64,000 bases of DNA from Streptomyces davaonensis JCM 4913 (GTDB lineage Bacteria; Actinomycetota; Actinomycetes; Streptomycetales; Streptomycetaceae), in NCBI RefSeq assembly GCF_000349325.1, contig NC_020504.1, positions 4,374,053-4,438,052 on the forward strand, in the 5' to 3' direction. The translations under genes and the position numbers were made by a program. Within the stretch, counting starts at the first letter, position 1. Each line of letters begins with the position of its first letter. Of the stretch, positions 41,264 to 50,158 are shown piece after piece. The notes beneath the pieces were generated by a model that worked only from the letters and a program-made list of their open reading frames with translations, made no database searches and was not told where the DNA came from.

Positions 41264-41887
41264 TCAGGCGACAGCGAACCCCGCAGGTGGACCCCTCGAA
41301 GTGATCGCATGGGCAAGGAGAAGGCGCGGCACGCGGTCCGCGCGGCGTCGGTCCGCGTGCAGGCGGGGACGTTCCGGCGGCGCGGGCAGGGCGAGCAGCA
41401 GCCGTAGCGGCGCGACCAGCCATCCGGCCACGGCCCGCAGGATGCGAAACGCCGCCCGTTCGCCGTACGCCAGCCAGAGGCCGCACAGCAGCGCGGCGAG
41501 CAGGTGGGCGGCGAGCATGCCGAAGGAGGACGAGGAGTCGGCCGCGGCCATCATCGAGCCGCCGTGATCCATGTGGCGCACATCCATGGCGTCCATGGAG
41601 TGCATGTGCCCGGCGCCCATATCCCTCGCGGGCGTCGACTGCGCTGCCGAGAACGCCGAGTGCAACCCCGTCTGCGCCGCCACCACAACCGTCACGATCA
41701 GCGGCAGCCCCCGCTCACGCGCCGCCAGAACCCAGCCGACGACCGCGGTGACGGCGACCCCACCGACCAGCGCCCACACGGGCACCTGACGGCCGGACAT
41801 CAGGACGTGCCCCAGGGCCGCGAGCAGCACACATACGGCCGCGAACACCGCGGCCCTGATCGTGCGCGTACACCACCCTGCTGTCAT
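41264..41887 (-). CDS. Membrane protein with Met/His-rich loop beside the ECF sigma factor
   Basis: This 207-residue protein has hydrophobic segments AAVFAAVCVLLAALGHVLM, VPVWALVGGVAVTAVVGWVLA, LIVTVVVAAQTGLHSAFSA, SSFGMLAAHLLAALLCGLWLAYG and LVAPLRLLLALPAPP. Between segments three and four lies the loop GAGHMHSMDAMDVRHMDHGG, which has four His and four Met, like copper-binding loops. The C-terminus is Arg/His-rich. Its place upstream of an ECF sigma gene suggests a metal-responsive function; family unknown to me. Confidence 0.7.
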   Translation of the reverse strand: MTAGWCTRTIRAAVFAAVCVLLAALGHVLMSGRQVPVWALVGGVAVTAVVGWVLAARERGLPLIVTVVVAAQTGLHSAFSAAQSTPARDMGAGHMHSMDAMDVRHMDHGGSMMAAADSSSSFGMLAAHLLAALLCGLWLAYGERAAFRILRAVAGWLVAPLRLLLALPAPPERPRLHADRRRADRVPRLLLAHAITSRGPPAGFAVA

Positions 41888-42068
41888 CGCGCCTCATCCT
41901 CGCATCCGGGCACGGACCGTCAGGCAGAGGTACGGCCGACGCCCTTGAACAGTTCACTCGTTCATGTCTGTGAATGAGAATCAAATGCACAGATATTGAC
42001 GCGCACACAACACCACTCCCAAGCTTCCCGGAGAAAGCGCTTACCCCCAAGGCTCCTGGAGGCGCCAG

Positions 42069-42335
42069 ACGCACCTGAGACCCGCCCTCGCGTGCGCCGG
42101 CCTGCTGGCCGGTGCGCTGGTCGCGCTGTCCGGAAACCCGGCGCAGGCCGCGACCACCCGGTACGAGGCCGAGACCTCGCCCGCGATCTGCACCGGCACC
42201 ATCGACTCCGACTGGGCCGGGTGGTCCGGCACCAACGGCTCCCGCTGCACCTCCTACGACGGCGCCCTCGGCTGGTCGTTCGCCTCGGACGGCAAGCTGG
42301 TGGTGACGTTCGGCGGCTCGGTGGTCTCGCCCTAG
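42069..42335 (+). pseudogene. Secreted carbohydrate-binding (CBM-like) protein remnant with lost start codon
   Basis: The plus frame encodes a signal peptide HLRPALACAGLLAGALVALSG ending NPAQAA, then TTRYEAETSPAICTGTIDSD, WAGWSGTNGSRCTSYDGALG and WSFASDGKLVVTFGGSVVSP before TAG. The RYEAExxPAxCxGTIDSxxxGxSG text is how CBM35-like modules of secreted Streptomyces glycosidases begin. No ATG, GTG or TTG opens the frame, yet GGAGG sits in place and the start region reads AGACGCAC, as if ATGACGCAC had lost its T. The module is also cut after about 65 residues. It is best read as a recent pseudogene. Confidence 0.55.
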
Positions 42336-42339
42336 GACC

Positions 42340-43602
42340 TCACCGCGTCCCCACGCTCCGCAGGATCACCGGCACCAACGTCCGTGCCACGTCCACGACT
42401 TCGCGCACCGAGACCCGCTCCCGTGCGCTGTGGGCGACCTGGATGTCGCCGGGCCCGTACTGGAGCGTGGGGACCCCGGCCCCGGAGTACAGCCGCAGAT
42501 CGCTGCCGTACGTCGCACCCCGCACCGGCGGTTTCCCGTCCCCGACCGCGTCGGACCGGGCCTCGCGCACCAGGTCGGCGAGCGGATGCCCGTCCGGCAG
42601 CGCCCCGCTCGCGAACTGCCCGCCCGGCCAGGTGACGACCGCCGGATGCTCCCGCAACCACGCGTCCCCGGCGCACGCCTCGGCCACACACCGCTCGAAC
42701 TCGGCGCGTGCGTCGGCCGGTTCCTCCCCCAGCCGCACCCCGAGCCGCCCCTCGGCCACCAGCAGATCCGGCACGCTGCTCGCCCAGTCACCGGCGCGCA
42801 CGGTACCGACCGAGAGGCCGTACGGGATCGGATGCTCCGCCATCAGCGGCGCCGGGTTCCGGTTCCGCTCGGCCTCCAGGCGGGCCAGCGCCGCGTGCAA
42901 CGGCAGATAGGCGTCGATCGCGCTGACACCCTGCTCGCGTGAACTGCCGTGCGCGGACTTGCCCGGCACGGCGATCCGGAAGGTCAGCGCGCCCGCGTTG
43001 GCGGTGATGACACTCCCACCGGTCGGCTCGGCGATGACACAGGAGTCACCGCGATGGCCTCGGCGCAGGGTCCCGAAGGCGCCGATCCCGCCGTCCTCCT
43101 CCCCCACGACGAAGTGCACGGCAACCCGGCCTCGCAGCCGCACCCCGGCCGCCCGGATCGCGGCGAGGGCGGCAAGGTGCGCGACCAGTCCGGCCTTCAT
43201 GTCACAGGCGCCGCGCCCGTGCACGAGATCTCCGGTGACCCGGGGGACGAAGGGGTCCCCGTCCCAGGCGGCGAGGTCTCCGGGCGGCACGACATCGACG
43301 TGACCTTGGAGGATGAGGATCGGACCGTCCTCGTCACCGGTCGTACCGACCAGACCCCAGGCCTCGTCGCGGGGGGCTTCGGAGCCGGGGAAGGAGGGAT
43401 CGGAGCGAAGGGCGTCGAGGTCCATGGACCACAAGTCGACGTTCAGATCCAGGAGTTCAAGTCGGCGAGCCAATAGGTGCTGCAATTCCGACTCGGCAGC
43501 GGAGCCGGTGACGCTGGGGACAGCCATGAGCTCCAGCAGCGTGCGGGCGACATCTGCTTCATCGATGGCGGCAAGCGCGGCACCCTCGTCACGGCTCAAC
43601 AT
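42340..43602 (-). CDS. ArgE/DapE-type M20 deacylase
   Basis: The ATG giving MLSRDEGAALAAIDEADVARTLLELMAVPSVTG is chosen (420 residues); the longer frame adds a Pro/Arg-rich leader. M20 metallohydrolase motifs are ILILQGHVDVVPPGD (metal His and Asp), DPFVPRVTGDLVHGRGACDMKAGLVAHLAAL (bridging Asp), VVGEEDGGIGAFGT (catalytic Glu-Glu) and VIAEPTGGSVI. The dimerisation domain follows (GKSAHGSSREQGVSAIDAYLPL), and a C-terminal metal-ligand region ends in GPGDIQVAHSARERVSV. It should remove an acyl group from an amino acid or peptide in the cytosol; substrate unknown. Confidence 0.9.
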   Translation of the reverse strand: MLSRDEGAALAAIDEADVARTLLELMAVPSVTGSAAESELQHLLARRLELLDLNVDLWSMDLDALRSDPSFPGSEAPRDEAWGLVGTTGDEDGPILILQGHVDVVPPGDLAAWDGDPFVPRVTGDLVHGRGACDMKAGLVAHLAALAAIRAAGVRLRGRVAVHFVVGEEDGGIGAFGTLRRGHRGDSCVIAEPTGGSVITANAGALTFRIAVPGKSAHGSSREQGVSAIDAYLPLHAALARLEAERNRNPAPLMAEHPIPYGLSVGTVRAGDWASSVPDLLVAEGRLGVRLGEEPADARAEFERCVAEACAGDAWLREHPAVVTWPGGQFASGALPDGHPLADLVREARSDAVGDGKPPVRGATYGSDLRLYSGAGVPTLQYGPGDIQVAHSARERVSVREVVDVARTLVPVILRSVGTR

Positions 43603-43707
43603 AACGCCGGATGCTAATTCCCACCCAGGGGCGCGGGACAGTGTCGATTTGCGGCTCCGCCGCGTGGGCGCGACCAGCCCCAACGCACCCGCACCCGGCC
43701 ACACAAC

Positions 43708-45120
43708 TCAGCCACCCCCCACCGTGAACCCGATAACAGAACCACCCCCCGGCCGCCGCGCAGCGAACGTCGCACCCCCATGCGACAAAGCCACCTCCCG
43801 CACGATCGAGAGCCCCAGCCCCGACCCAGGCATCGGCCGTGCATCCGCAGCCCGATAGAACCGATCGAAGACATGCGTGAGGTCGTCATCGGTGATCCCC
43901 GGACCCCGGTCCAACACCTCAACCCGCACCGGCCCATGAACCGCCGGCCCAGCCACATTGATCTCGATAGTGGCCGTCCCCCCACGGTCGAACTTCGTCG
44001 CGTTCTCCACAAGATTCGACATCGCCCGCTGAAGCATCCCCGCCCGCCCGTCCGTCGTCGTGTCCCCACTCGCCCGCACCACGATCCGCCGCCCCGTACG
44101 CCGCTGCGCGAGCCCCGCCACCTCCTCCGCGATCTCGGCGAGATCCACCCGCTGAGGAGGCTCGGAGTCGGACTGCCCGGCCGCGAGGTCGACCAGCTCA
44201 TTGACGAGATCGGTCAGTTCACGAGCCTCCGTGGCAAGGTCGGCGACCAGCTCGTCCCGTGTCTCCTGCGGGAACTCGTCGATCCGGCGCAGCAACGAGA
44301 TGTTGGTGCGCAGGGATGTCAGCGGCGTACGCAGTTCATGCCCCGCGTCCTGCACCAAGCGCCGCTGGTCCTCCTCGGACTGGGCGAGCCGTCCGAGCAT
44401 GCGGTCGAAGGCCCGGCCGAGGCGCCCGACCTCGTCGTACCCGGTGACCGGCACCTGGATGCCGAGCTGTCGGGTCCGCGCGACGTCCTCCGCGGCGGAG
44501 GTGAGGACGATCAGCCTGCGGGTGATCCGCCGGGCCAGCCACCATCCGAAAAGACCGGCGCCGACCACGACCGCCGACGTGAGGATCAACGTCCGCTGCT
44601 GAAGCGCCCGCAGCAGATCCTCGGTGTTGCTGAACTCCTGCGCGATCTGCACCGCTCCCCGCCCGCCCCCGAAGGAGACGGTGGCGACGCGGTAGACGTC
44701 GTTGCCGACATCGACGTCCGCGTGCACGACCGTGCGCCCGGAGACCTGCTGGGCGGCGATCCGGCGGTCGGAGTCGGTGACGGGCAGTCCGGGGCGTCCG
44801 GGGTCGTAGACGGAGCCGTCCGGACCGAGGACCTGCACATCGGTGCGGGCGGGGCGTACCAGGTCGTGGCCCGGCGCGGTGGAGGAGAAGTCCACGGGGT
44901 CCATCCGCCGGTTGCTGACCTCGTCCCGTACGTCCTGCACCACCTCGTCGAAGACGGACTGCTGGTCGACCCGGACCAGCCGGGCGGCGGCGCTGTAGGA
45001 CAGGATGCCGACGACGACGGTGACCACGGCGGTCACCGTCGCGAAGGACACCGCGAAGGTGGTGCGCAGGGAGACCAGCCGGGGCCGCGGGCGCCGCAGC
45101 AGTCGCCCGACGCGGCTCAC
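43708..45120 (-). CDS. Two-component sensor histidine kinase (HAMP type)
   Basis: This 470-residue kinase has a membrane helix (TFAVSFATVTAVVTVVVGILSY), an extracytoplasmic domain of about 120 residues, a second helix (RTLILTSAVVVGAGLFGWWLA) and a HAMP linker (RRITRRLIVLTSAAEDVARTRQLGIQVP). The phosphoacceptor is in RRLVQDAGHELRTPLTSLRTN (His about 250). The ATPase domain has an N-box NLVENATKF, G1 VLDRGPGITDDDL and G2 GSGLGLSIVREV. The GTG start directly abuts the response-regulator stop, so the pair is co-translated. The layout resembles MprB-type envelope-stress kinases. Confidence 0.95.
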   Translation of the reverse strand: MSRVGRLLRRPRPRLVSLRTTFAVSFATVTAVVTVVVGILSYSAAARLVRVDQQSVFDEVVQDVRDEVSNRRMDPVDFSSTAPGHDLVRPARTDVQVLGPDGSVYDPGRPGLPVTDSDRRIAAQQVSGRTVVHADVDVGNDVYRVATVSFGGGRGAVQIAQEFSNTEDLLRALQQRTLILTSAVVVGAGLFGWWLARRITRRLIVLTSAAEDVARTRQLGIQVPVTGYDEVGRLGRAFDRMLGRLAQSEEDQRRLVQDAGHELRTPLTSLRTNISLLRRIDEFPQETRDELVADLATEARELTDLVNELVDLAAGQSDSEPPQRVDLAEIAEEVAGLAQRRTGRRIVVRASGDTTTDGRAGMLQRAMSNLVENATKFDRGGTATIEINVAGPAVHGPVRVEVLDRGPGITDDDLTHVFDRFYRAADARPMPGSGLGLSIVREVALSHGGATFAARRPGGGSVIGFTVGGG

Positions 45121-45846
45121 TCAGTCCTCCCGGAGCACGTAACCCACCCCGCGCACCGTGTGGATGAGTGGCGGGGCACCGGGTTCGTCGAGCTTGCGGC
45201 GCAGGTAGCCGACGTAGACGGCGAGGTTCTTGGAGCCGGGGCCGAAGTCGTAGCCCCAGATGCGGTCGTAGATGGTGGCGTGGTCGAGGACGATCCCGGC
45301 GTTGCGCACGAGCAGTTCCATCAGCTCGAACTCAGTGCGGGTGAGCTCCAGTTCGCGCTCGCCGCGCCAGGCCCGGCGGGCCTGCGGGTCCAGCCGGAGA
45401 CCGGCCGCCTCCAGCGCGCGCTCGGGCGCCTGCTCGGGGGCCTCTTCGGGCTTGGGTACGTCCGCGGCGGCGCCGGCCTGTCCGGTGCGGCGCAGGAGGG
45501 CGCGCAGGCGGGCGAAGACCTCCTCCACGTCGAAGGGCTTGACGACGTAGTCGTCCGCGCCCGCGTCCAGGCCCGCGATCCGGTCCTGGGTCTCCACGAG
45601 CGCCGTCAGCATCAGGATGGGGGTGCGGTCGCCCTCGGCGCGCAGTACCCGGCAGACCTGGAGGCCGTCGATGCCGGGCATCATCACGTCGAGGACGAGG
45701 ACGTCCGGTGGCGAGGTGTGGGCCTGCGCCAGCGCCTCCACGCCGTCGGCGACCGCGGTGACCCGGTAGCCCTCCAGGGTCAGGGCACGCTCCAGGGCAT
45801 GCCGGATGGCGCGGTCGTCTTCGGCTAGGAGCACGGTCTGAGACAC
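45121..45846 (-). CDS. OmpR-family response regulator
   Basis: The GTG giving MSQTVLLAEDDRAIRHALERALTLEGY is chosen; 17 extra residues upstream are basic and unlike the family. The receiver domain has the acidic pocket EDD, the phosphoacceptor DVLVLDVMMPGIDG (Asp about 52) and the conserved Lys in DYVVKPFDVEEVFARLRALLRR. An Ala/Pro/Glu linker (PKPEEAPEQAPERALEAAG) leads to a winged-helix domain: RREL-like ELTRTEFELMELLVRNAGIVLDHATIYDRIWGYDF and LAVYVGYLRRKLDE. It is paired with the histidine kinase immediately downstream. Confidence 0.95.
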   Translation of the reverse strand: MSQTVLLAEDDRAIRHALERALTLEGYRVTAVADGVEALAQAHTSPPDVLVLDVMMPGIDGLQVCRVLRAEGDRTPILMLTALVETQDRIAGLDAGADDYVVKPFDVEEVFARLRALLRRTGQAGAAADVPKPEEAPEQAPERALEAAGLRLDPQARRAWRGERELELTRTEFELMELLVRNAGIVLDHATIYDRIWGYDFGPGSKNLAVYVGYLRRKLDEPGAPPLIHTVRGVGYVLRED

Positions 45847-45920
45847 GCTGCCCAGTCTGCCAAGGCGGACGTTCGTCCGCCGTGACGGGCAGCGCACCCG
45901 GATTCCTTCTTACTGGCCTC

Positions 45921-46511
45921 TCACCCGGCGGGCCGCAGCGCCGCCAGCTGCTCCGCGAACGGCACGACGGCGAGGTCGTCCTGGGCCGGCCGCGCCGAAC
46001 CCAGCCCGCTCATCAGCGCCGCCAGCTCCCCCGCCGCCCGCTCGATGCGCCCGTCCAGCCCCTCCGCTCCCCAGTCCTCCGAGGCCGCGTACACCCCGGT
46101 CGGGACGACCACGGCGTGCAGGTAGGCGAAGAGCGGGCGCAGGGCGTGTTCCAGGACGAGGGAGTGCCGGGCGGTGCCGCCGGTCGCGGCGATCAGTACC
46201 GGCTTGCCCGCCAGCGCGTCCTGCTCCAGCACGTCGAAGAACGACTTGAACAGTCCGCTGTACGACGCCGAGAACACCGGAGTGACCACGATCAGCCCGT
46301 CCGCCTCGGTGACCGCCTGCTGCGCGGCGGACAGCTTCCGGCCGGGGAAACCGTTGGTGAAGTTGTGCGCGATCTCCACGGCGAGGTCGCGCAGCTCCAC
46401 GACCTCGACCTCGGCCGGGGTCCGTCCGCTGACGGCGGCGGCCAGCCGGTCGCCGAGCAGCCGGGTGGAGGACGGGACGCTCAGCCCCGCCGAGACGACG
46501 ACGAGCTTCAT
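45921..46511 (-). CDS. NAD(P)H-dependent FMN reductase
   Basis: This 196-residue flavodoxin-fold reductase starts MKLVVVSAGLSVPSSTRLLGDRLAAAV, with the FMN phosphate loop SxPSSTR. FPGRKLSAAQQAVTEADGLIVVTPVFSASYSGLFKSFFD and KPVLIAATGGTARHSLVLEHALRPLFAYL follow as in SsuE/MsuE-type enzymes. It should supply reduced FMN to the flavin-dependent monooxygenase encoded just upstream; the stop of that gene overlaps its start (ATGA). Together they form a two-component monooxygenase. Confidence 0.93.
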   Translation of the reverse strand: MKLVVVSAGLSVPSSTRLLGDRLAAAVSGRTPAEVEVVELRDLAVEIAHNFTNGFPGRKLSAAQQAVTEADGLIVVTPVFSASYSGLFKSFFDVLEQDALAGKPVLIAATGGTARHSLVLEHALRPLFAYLHAVVVPTGVYAASEDWGAEGLDGRIERAAGELAALMSGLGSARPAQDDLAVVPFAEQLAALRPAG

Positions 46512-47623
46512 CAGACGGTCACTTCCTGCGCGGAGCTGTCCTGCGCGGACTTCTCCTGCGCGGTCTTGAGGGATGCGTGGGTCGGGGCGTCCGGCACGTC
46601 CGCCGGGCGGTTCTTCGCGAACTCCTCGCGCAGCACCGGGACGACCTCCTCGCCGAGCAGGTCGAGCTGCTCCAGCACGGTCTTCAGCGGGAGCCCCGCG
46701 TGGTCCATCAGGAACAGCTGGCGCTGGTAGTCACCGGCGTACTCGCGGAAGGACAGGGTCTTCTCGATCACCTGCTGCGGCGAGCCGACGGTCAGCGGGG
46801 TCTGGTCGGTGAAGTCCTCCAGGGTGGGCCCGTGGCCGTAGACCGGGGCGTTGTCGAAGTAGGGGCGGAACTCGCGCACCGCGTCCTGCGAGTTCTTCCG
46901 CATGAACACCTGCCCGCCGAGCCCGACGATCGCCTGCTCGGCGGTGCCGTGGCCGTAGTGGGCGTAGCGGCTGCGGTACAGCTCGACCATCCGCTTGGTG
47001 TGGTCGGCCGGCCAGAAGATGTTGTTGTGGAAGAAGCCGTCACCGTAGAACGCGGCCTGTTCGGCGATCTCCGGCGAGCGGATGGAGCCGTGCCAGACGA
47101 ACGGCGGTACGCCGTCCAGCGGGCGGGGCGTGGAGGTGAAGCCCTGGAGCGGGGTGCGGAACTTGCCCTCCCAGTTCACGACGTCCTCGCGCCACAGCCG
47201 GTGGACCAGGTTGTAGTTCTCGATGGCGAGGTTGATGCCCTCGCGGATGTCCTTGCCGAACCAGGGGTAGACCGGGCCGGTGTTGCCGCGGCCCATCATC
47301 AGATCGACCCGCCCGTCGGCCAGGTGCTGGAGCATCGCGAAGTCCTCCGCGATCTTCACCGGGTCGTTGGTGGTGATCAGCGTGGTGGAGGTGGAGAGGA
47401 TCAGCTTCTCCGTCCGCGCCGCGATGTAGCCGAGCATCGTGGTCGGCGAGGACGGCACGAACGGCGGGTTGTGGTGCTCGCCGGTCGCGAAGACGTCCAG
47501 GCCGACCTCCTCGGCCTTGAGCGCGATGGCGACCATGGCCTTGATCCGCTCCGCCTCGGTCGGCGTCCGCCCGTTCGTCGGGTCCGGCGTGACATCGCCG
47601 ACGCTGAAGATCCCGAACTGCAT
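46511..47623 (-). CDS. LLM-class (luciferase-like) flavin-dependent monooxygenase
   Basis: This 370-residue bacterial-luciferase-type TIM barrel begins MQFGIFSVGDVTPDPTNGRTPTEAERIK. Landmarks are VFATGEHHNPPFVPSSPTTMLGYIAARTEKLILSTSTTLITTNDPVKIAEDFAMLQHLADGRVDLMMGRGNTGPVYPWFG and WHGSIRSPEIAEQAAFYGDGFF. Members use reduced FMN to oxidise small substrates. The Ala/Gln/Glu-rich C-terminal tail (LKTAQEKSAQDSSAQEVTV) is non-conserved. It is encoded with its FMN reductase; the substrate (alkane, sulfonate or other) cannot be told from sequence. Confidence 0.93.
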   Translation of the reverse strand: MQFGIFSVGDVTPDPTNGRTPTEAERIKAMVAIALKAEEVGLDVFATGEHHNPPFVPSSPTTMLGYIAARTEKLILSTSTTLITTNDPVKIAEDFAMLQHLADGRVDLMMGRGNTGPVYPWFGKDIREGINLAIENYNLVHRLWREDVVNWEGKFRTPLQGFTSTPRPLDGVPPFVWHGSIRSPEIAEQAAFYGDGFFHNNIFWPADHTKRMVELYRSRYAHYGHGTAEQAIVGLGGQVFMRKNSQDAVREFRPYFDNAPVYGHGPTLEDFTDQTPLTVGSPQQVIEKTLSFREYAGDYQRQLFLMDHAGLPLKTVLEQLDLLGEEVVPVLREEFAKNRPADVPDAPTHASLKTAQEKSAQDSSAQEVTV

Positions 47624-47702
47624 GGTCGCTCACCCTCCAGGTTGTTGACTGTTCAACTATACCCTGAGAACGGCGACCCCGCGCGAGCTATTCCCGGCCC
47701 GC

Positions 47703-48296
47703 TCAGGGCGTCCAGTGCGGGTCGCGTCCGGTGTCGGCGAGCAGCCGCTCGAAGGGCGGCGCGTCCTCCGCCACCGGCACGGGCGCCCCGAACACGCCCA
47801 TCTTCCGGGCCGTCGGCTCCAGCTCCGCGACCGCCGCGGCCAGCTCCGCCACGACCGCCTCGTCCGCACTGGGGTACTCCTGGCCCGTCGCCCGCGCCAG
47901 GTCCCACACATGCACGGTCAGATCCAGCAGCGCCATCGAGCCGACCAGCCGCGCCGGCATGTTCATCGCGCCCGTCGTGCCCTCTTCGGCGCCGGGCGCG
48001 GACCAGACCTCCACCAGCCGGTCCGTCTCCTCGGCGAACAGCGCGCGCCACTCGGGGCCGGCGGCCAGCCGGTCCGGGGTCTCGCTGAAGTCCGAGTCCT
48101 GCTTCACCGCCAGCCGCTGGAACTGGACGACCACGTGGAGCAAGTGGTTGAACAACGCCTTCACGTCGTACTCGGCGCAGGGCGTGGGCCCGTCGAGCGC
48201 CGTGTCCGGGATACCCGCCACCACCGGAAGCGCCCGCTCCCGCGCCATCTCCAGCAGCTCACCGATGCCGTACGTCTTCACAGGGTTCGTGTCCAT
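47703..48296 (-). CDS. TIGR03086-type DinB-like metal-binding protein
   Basis: The ATG giving MDTNPVKTYGIGELLEMARERALPVVAG is chosen; an upstream frame only adds basic leader. The protein has 197 residues with the four-helix DinB/maleylpyruvate-isomerase N-terminal fold. TPCAEYDVKALFNHLLHVVVQFQRLA supplies the first His ligands, LDLTVHVWDLARATGQEYPSADEAVVAELAAAV the last, which is the TIGR03086 signature. Such proteins may carry bacillithiol/mycothiol-dependent transferase activity. Its partner and substrate are not evident. Confidence 0.88.
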   Translation of the reverse strand: MDTNPVKTYGIGELLEMARERALPVVAGIPDTALDGPTPCAEYDVKALFNHLLHVVVQFQRLAVKQDSDFSETPDRLAAGPEWRALFAEETDRLVEVWSAPGAEEGTTGAMNMPARLVGSMALLDLTVHVWDLARATGQEYPSADEAVVAELAAAVAELEPTARKMGVFGAPVPVAEDAPPFERLLADTGRDPHWTP

Positions 48297-48358
48297 GCCC
48301 CGACCGTAGGAGCGGCCGGGGCCCCGCTTCTTGAAGAAACGCGACATACGATCCAGGC

Positions 48359-49186
48359 ATGGAGGTTCGCCACCAGGACACCGACACCCGGGGCATCGTG
48401 GACCCGGCCGGCCTGCTGACCCGCGTGCGCTTCCGCCGCCACCGGCCCGCCGAGCCGCTGCGCCACTACGTCGAGTGGTACTGGCTGATCGACTGGGACC
48501 TGCCCGAGCCGTACGCCTCGCAGATCGTCCCGCACCCGGCCGTCAACCTCACCTTCCAGTGGGACGAGGACGAGGGCCCGCCGTACGGGGAGCTGACCGG
48601 GGTGACCCGCAGTCTGTACACCCGGAAGCTGAGCGGACGCGGCCGGGTCTGCGGGGTGAAGTTCCGCCCCGGCGGCTTCCGGCCCTACGCCCCCGCGGAA
48701 CCTGTCTCCCGGTGGACCGACCGGGCCCTGCCCGCCGAGGACGTCTTCCCGCAGGCCACGGGCGAGGCCGCCCGCACGGTCGTCACCCCCGTCGACGACC
48801 GGGACCGGGTGGCCGCCCTCGACGCCTTCCTGTCGGCCCTGGCCCCCGCCCCTGACCCCCAGGCCGCCCTCGCCATGGAGCTCGTCCGGCGCATCCGCGC
48901 CGACCGCACGGTCCGCCGGGTCGGCGACTTCGCCGACGCGGAGGGGCTGTCGACCCGGGCACTCCAGCGGCTGTTCTCGGCGTACGTGGGCGTGAGCCCC
49001 AAGTGGGTACTGCTCCGCTACCGCATCCAGGAGGCCCTGGACCACGCCGGCACCCACTCGGACACCGACTGGGCCGCCCTCGCCGACGAACTCGGCTACG
49101 CCGACCAGGCCCACCTGATCCGGGACTTCACGGCCACGGTGGGGGTGCCGCCGACGGCGTACGCACAGGCGGCGGCACCCGCCTAG
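48359..49186 (+). CDS. AraC-family transcriptional regulator
   Basis: This 275-residue regulator has an N-terminal ligand-type region (FRRHRPAEPLRHYVEWYWLIDWDLPEPYASQIVPHPAVNLTFQWDED), typical of the DUF6597 sensor domain, and a C-terminal AraC domain: ADRTVRRVGDFADAEGLSTRALQRLFSAYVGVSPKWVLLRYRIQEA and WAALADELGYADQAHLIRDFTATVGVPPTAYA. It is divergent from the TIGR03086 gene with a 62-base spacer and may control it. The inducer is unknown. Confidence 0.9.
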   Translation: MEVRHQDTDTRGIVDPAGLLTRVRFRRHRPAEPLRHYVEWYWLIDWDLPEPYASQIVPHPAVNLTFQWDEDEGPPYGELTGVTRSLYTRKLSGRGRVCGVKFRPGGFRPYAPAEPVSRWTDRALPAEDVFPQATGEAARTVVTPVDDRDRVAALDAFLSALAPAPDPQAALAMELVRRIRADRTVRRVGDFADAEGLSTRALQRLFSAYVGVSPKWVLLRYRIQEALDHAGTHSDTDWAALADELGYADQAHLIRDFTATVGVPPTAYAQAAAPA

Positions 49187-49195
49187 ATCCTTTGC

Positions 49196-50080
49196 TCACG
49201 GCACCAGCACCAGGCGCCCCCGCAGACCGCCCTCCGCCAGCCGGGCGTGGGCCTTGGCCGCGTCGTCCAGGGCGTAGGTCTCGGCGACCCGGAGGGTCAG
49301 GACGCCCTCGTCGACCAGGCGGGACAGTTCGGCGAGCGCGCCGCCGTCGGCGTTCACCTCGACCGCGCCCGTCCGCACCCCGCGCACGGACGCCGGTTCG
49401 GCGTGCGGGATGACGCCGATGTAGGCGCCGCCGTCGCGCACCCGCTCCAGGGCCGCCTCGCCGAGGAACGCCGCGTCGAGCACGGCGTCGAAGCCGCCCT
49501 CGTCGGCGCCCGCGAGCCCGGCCGCCCCCAGCGACCGTACGAGCTCCTCGTCCGTCTCCCGGGCCAGCGCCGTCGCGGTGATCCCGCGGTGCGCGGCGAG
49601 CTGGAGGGCGTACCCGCCGACCGCGCCCGCGGCACCGGTCACCAGCAGCGACTGGCCCGGCTTCACCCCGAGCAGGTCAAGGGCCTGTACGGCGGTCAGG
49701 GCGTTCAGCGGAAGCGTGGCCGCGTGTACGGCGTCGGCGCTCGCCGGGGCCTTGGCCACCGCGTCCGCGTCCACGACGACGTACTCGGCGTGGGTGCCCA
49801 GCGGCTTCACCGGGCCGTAGTGCAGCGCCACCACCTCGTCGCCGACGGTCCAGGCGGCGTCGGCACCGGCCGCGTCCACCGTCCCGGCGACGTCCCAGCC
49901 CAGTCCGATCCGCTGCCCGGCGCCCCCGAAGACACCCGCCCGGACGCCGGCGTCGACCGGGTTCACCGTGGCCGCCGCCACCTTGATCCGTATCTGGCCG
50001 GCCCCCGGCTCCGGCACCTCGGTCGCCACGATCTCCACGGCCTCGGGTCCGCCGAACGTCGTCACCACTGCTGCGCGCAT
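49196..50080 (-). CDS. NADP-dependent quinone oxidoreductase-like protein (zinc-free MDR)
   Basis: The ATG giving MRAAVVTTFGGPEAVEIVATEVPEPGAGQIRI is chosen (294 residues). Zinc ligands of alcohol dehydrogenases are absent. The NADP-binding site is LLVTGAAGAVGGYALQLAAHRG (about residue 140) after ALTAVQALDLLGVKPGQ. A shortened C-terminus ends FVLVP-like GGLRGRLVLVP. It is the quinone oxidoreductase group of the MDR superfamily, reducing quinones or enals. An HxlR regulator is divergently encoded 135 bases away, a common arrangement for electrophile response. Confidence 0.93.
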   Translation of the reverse strand: MRAAVVTTFGGPEAVEIVATEVPEPGAGQIRIKVAAATVNPVDAGVRAGVFGGAGQRIGLGWDVAGTVDAAGADAAWTVGDEVVALHYGPVKPLGTHAEYVVVDADAVAKAPASADAVHAATLPLNALTAVQALDLLGVKPGQSLLVTGAAGAVGGYALQLAAHRGITATALARETDEELVRSLGAAGLAGADEGGFDAVLDAAFLGEAALERVRDGGAYIGVIPHAEPASVRGVRTGAVEVNADGGALAELSRLVDEGVLTLRVAETYALDDAAKAHARLAEGGLRGRLVLVP

Positions 50081-50158
50081 GTCTGAACAGCTCCTCGAAA
50101 GGTTGCTCGAAGGTTGAGAGCCTCGGTATCTCCTCGGCCTCGGCAACCCTAGGAAGAG

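Noticed and set aside
41960..41995. Possible Zur/Fur-like operator (TGAGAATCAAATGCAC) upstream of the Met/His-rich membrane protein
   Set aside because: Only half of the expected dyad is recognisable, and the next plus-strand gene is a pseudogene, so a metal box cannot be claimed.
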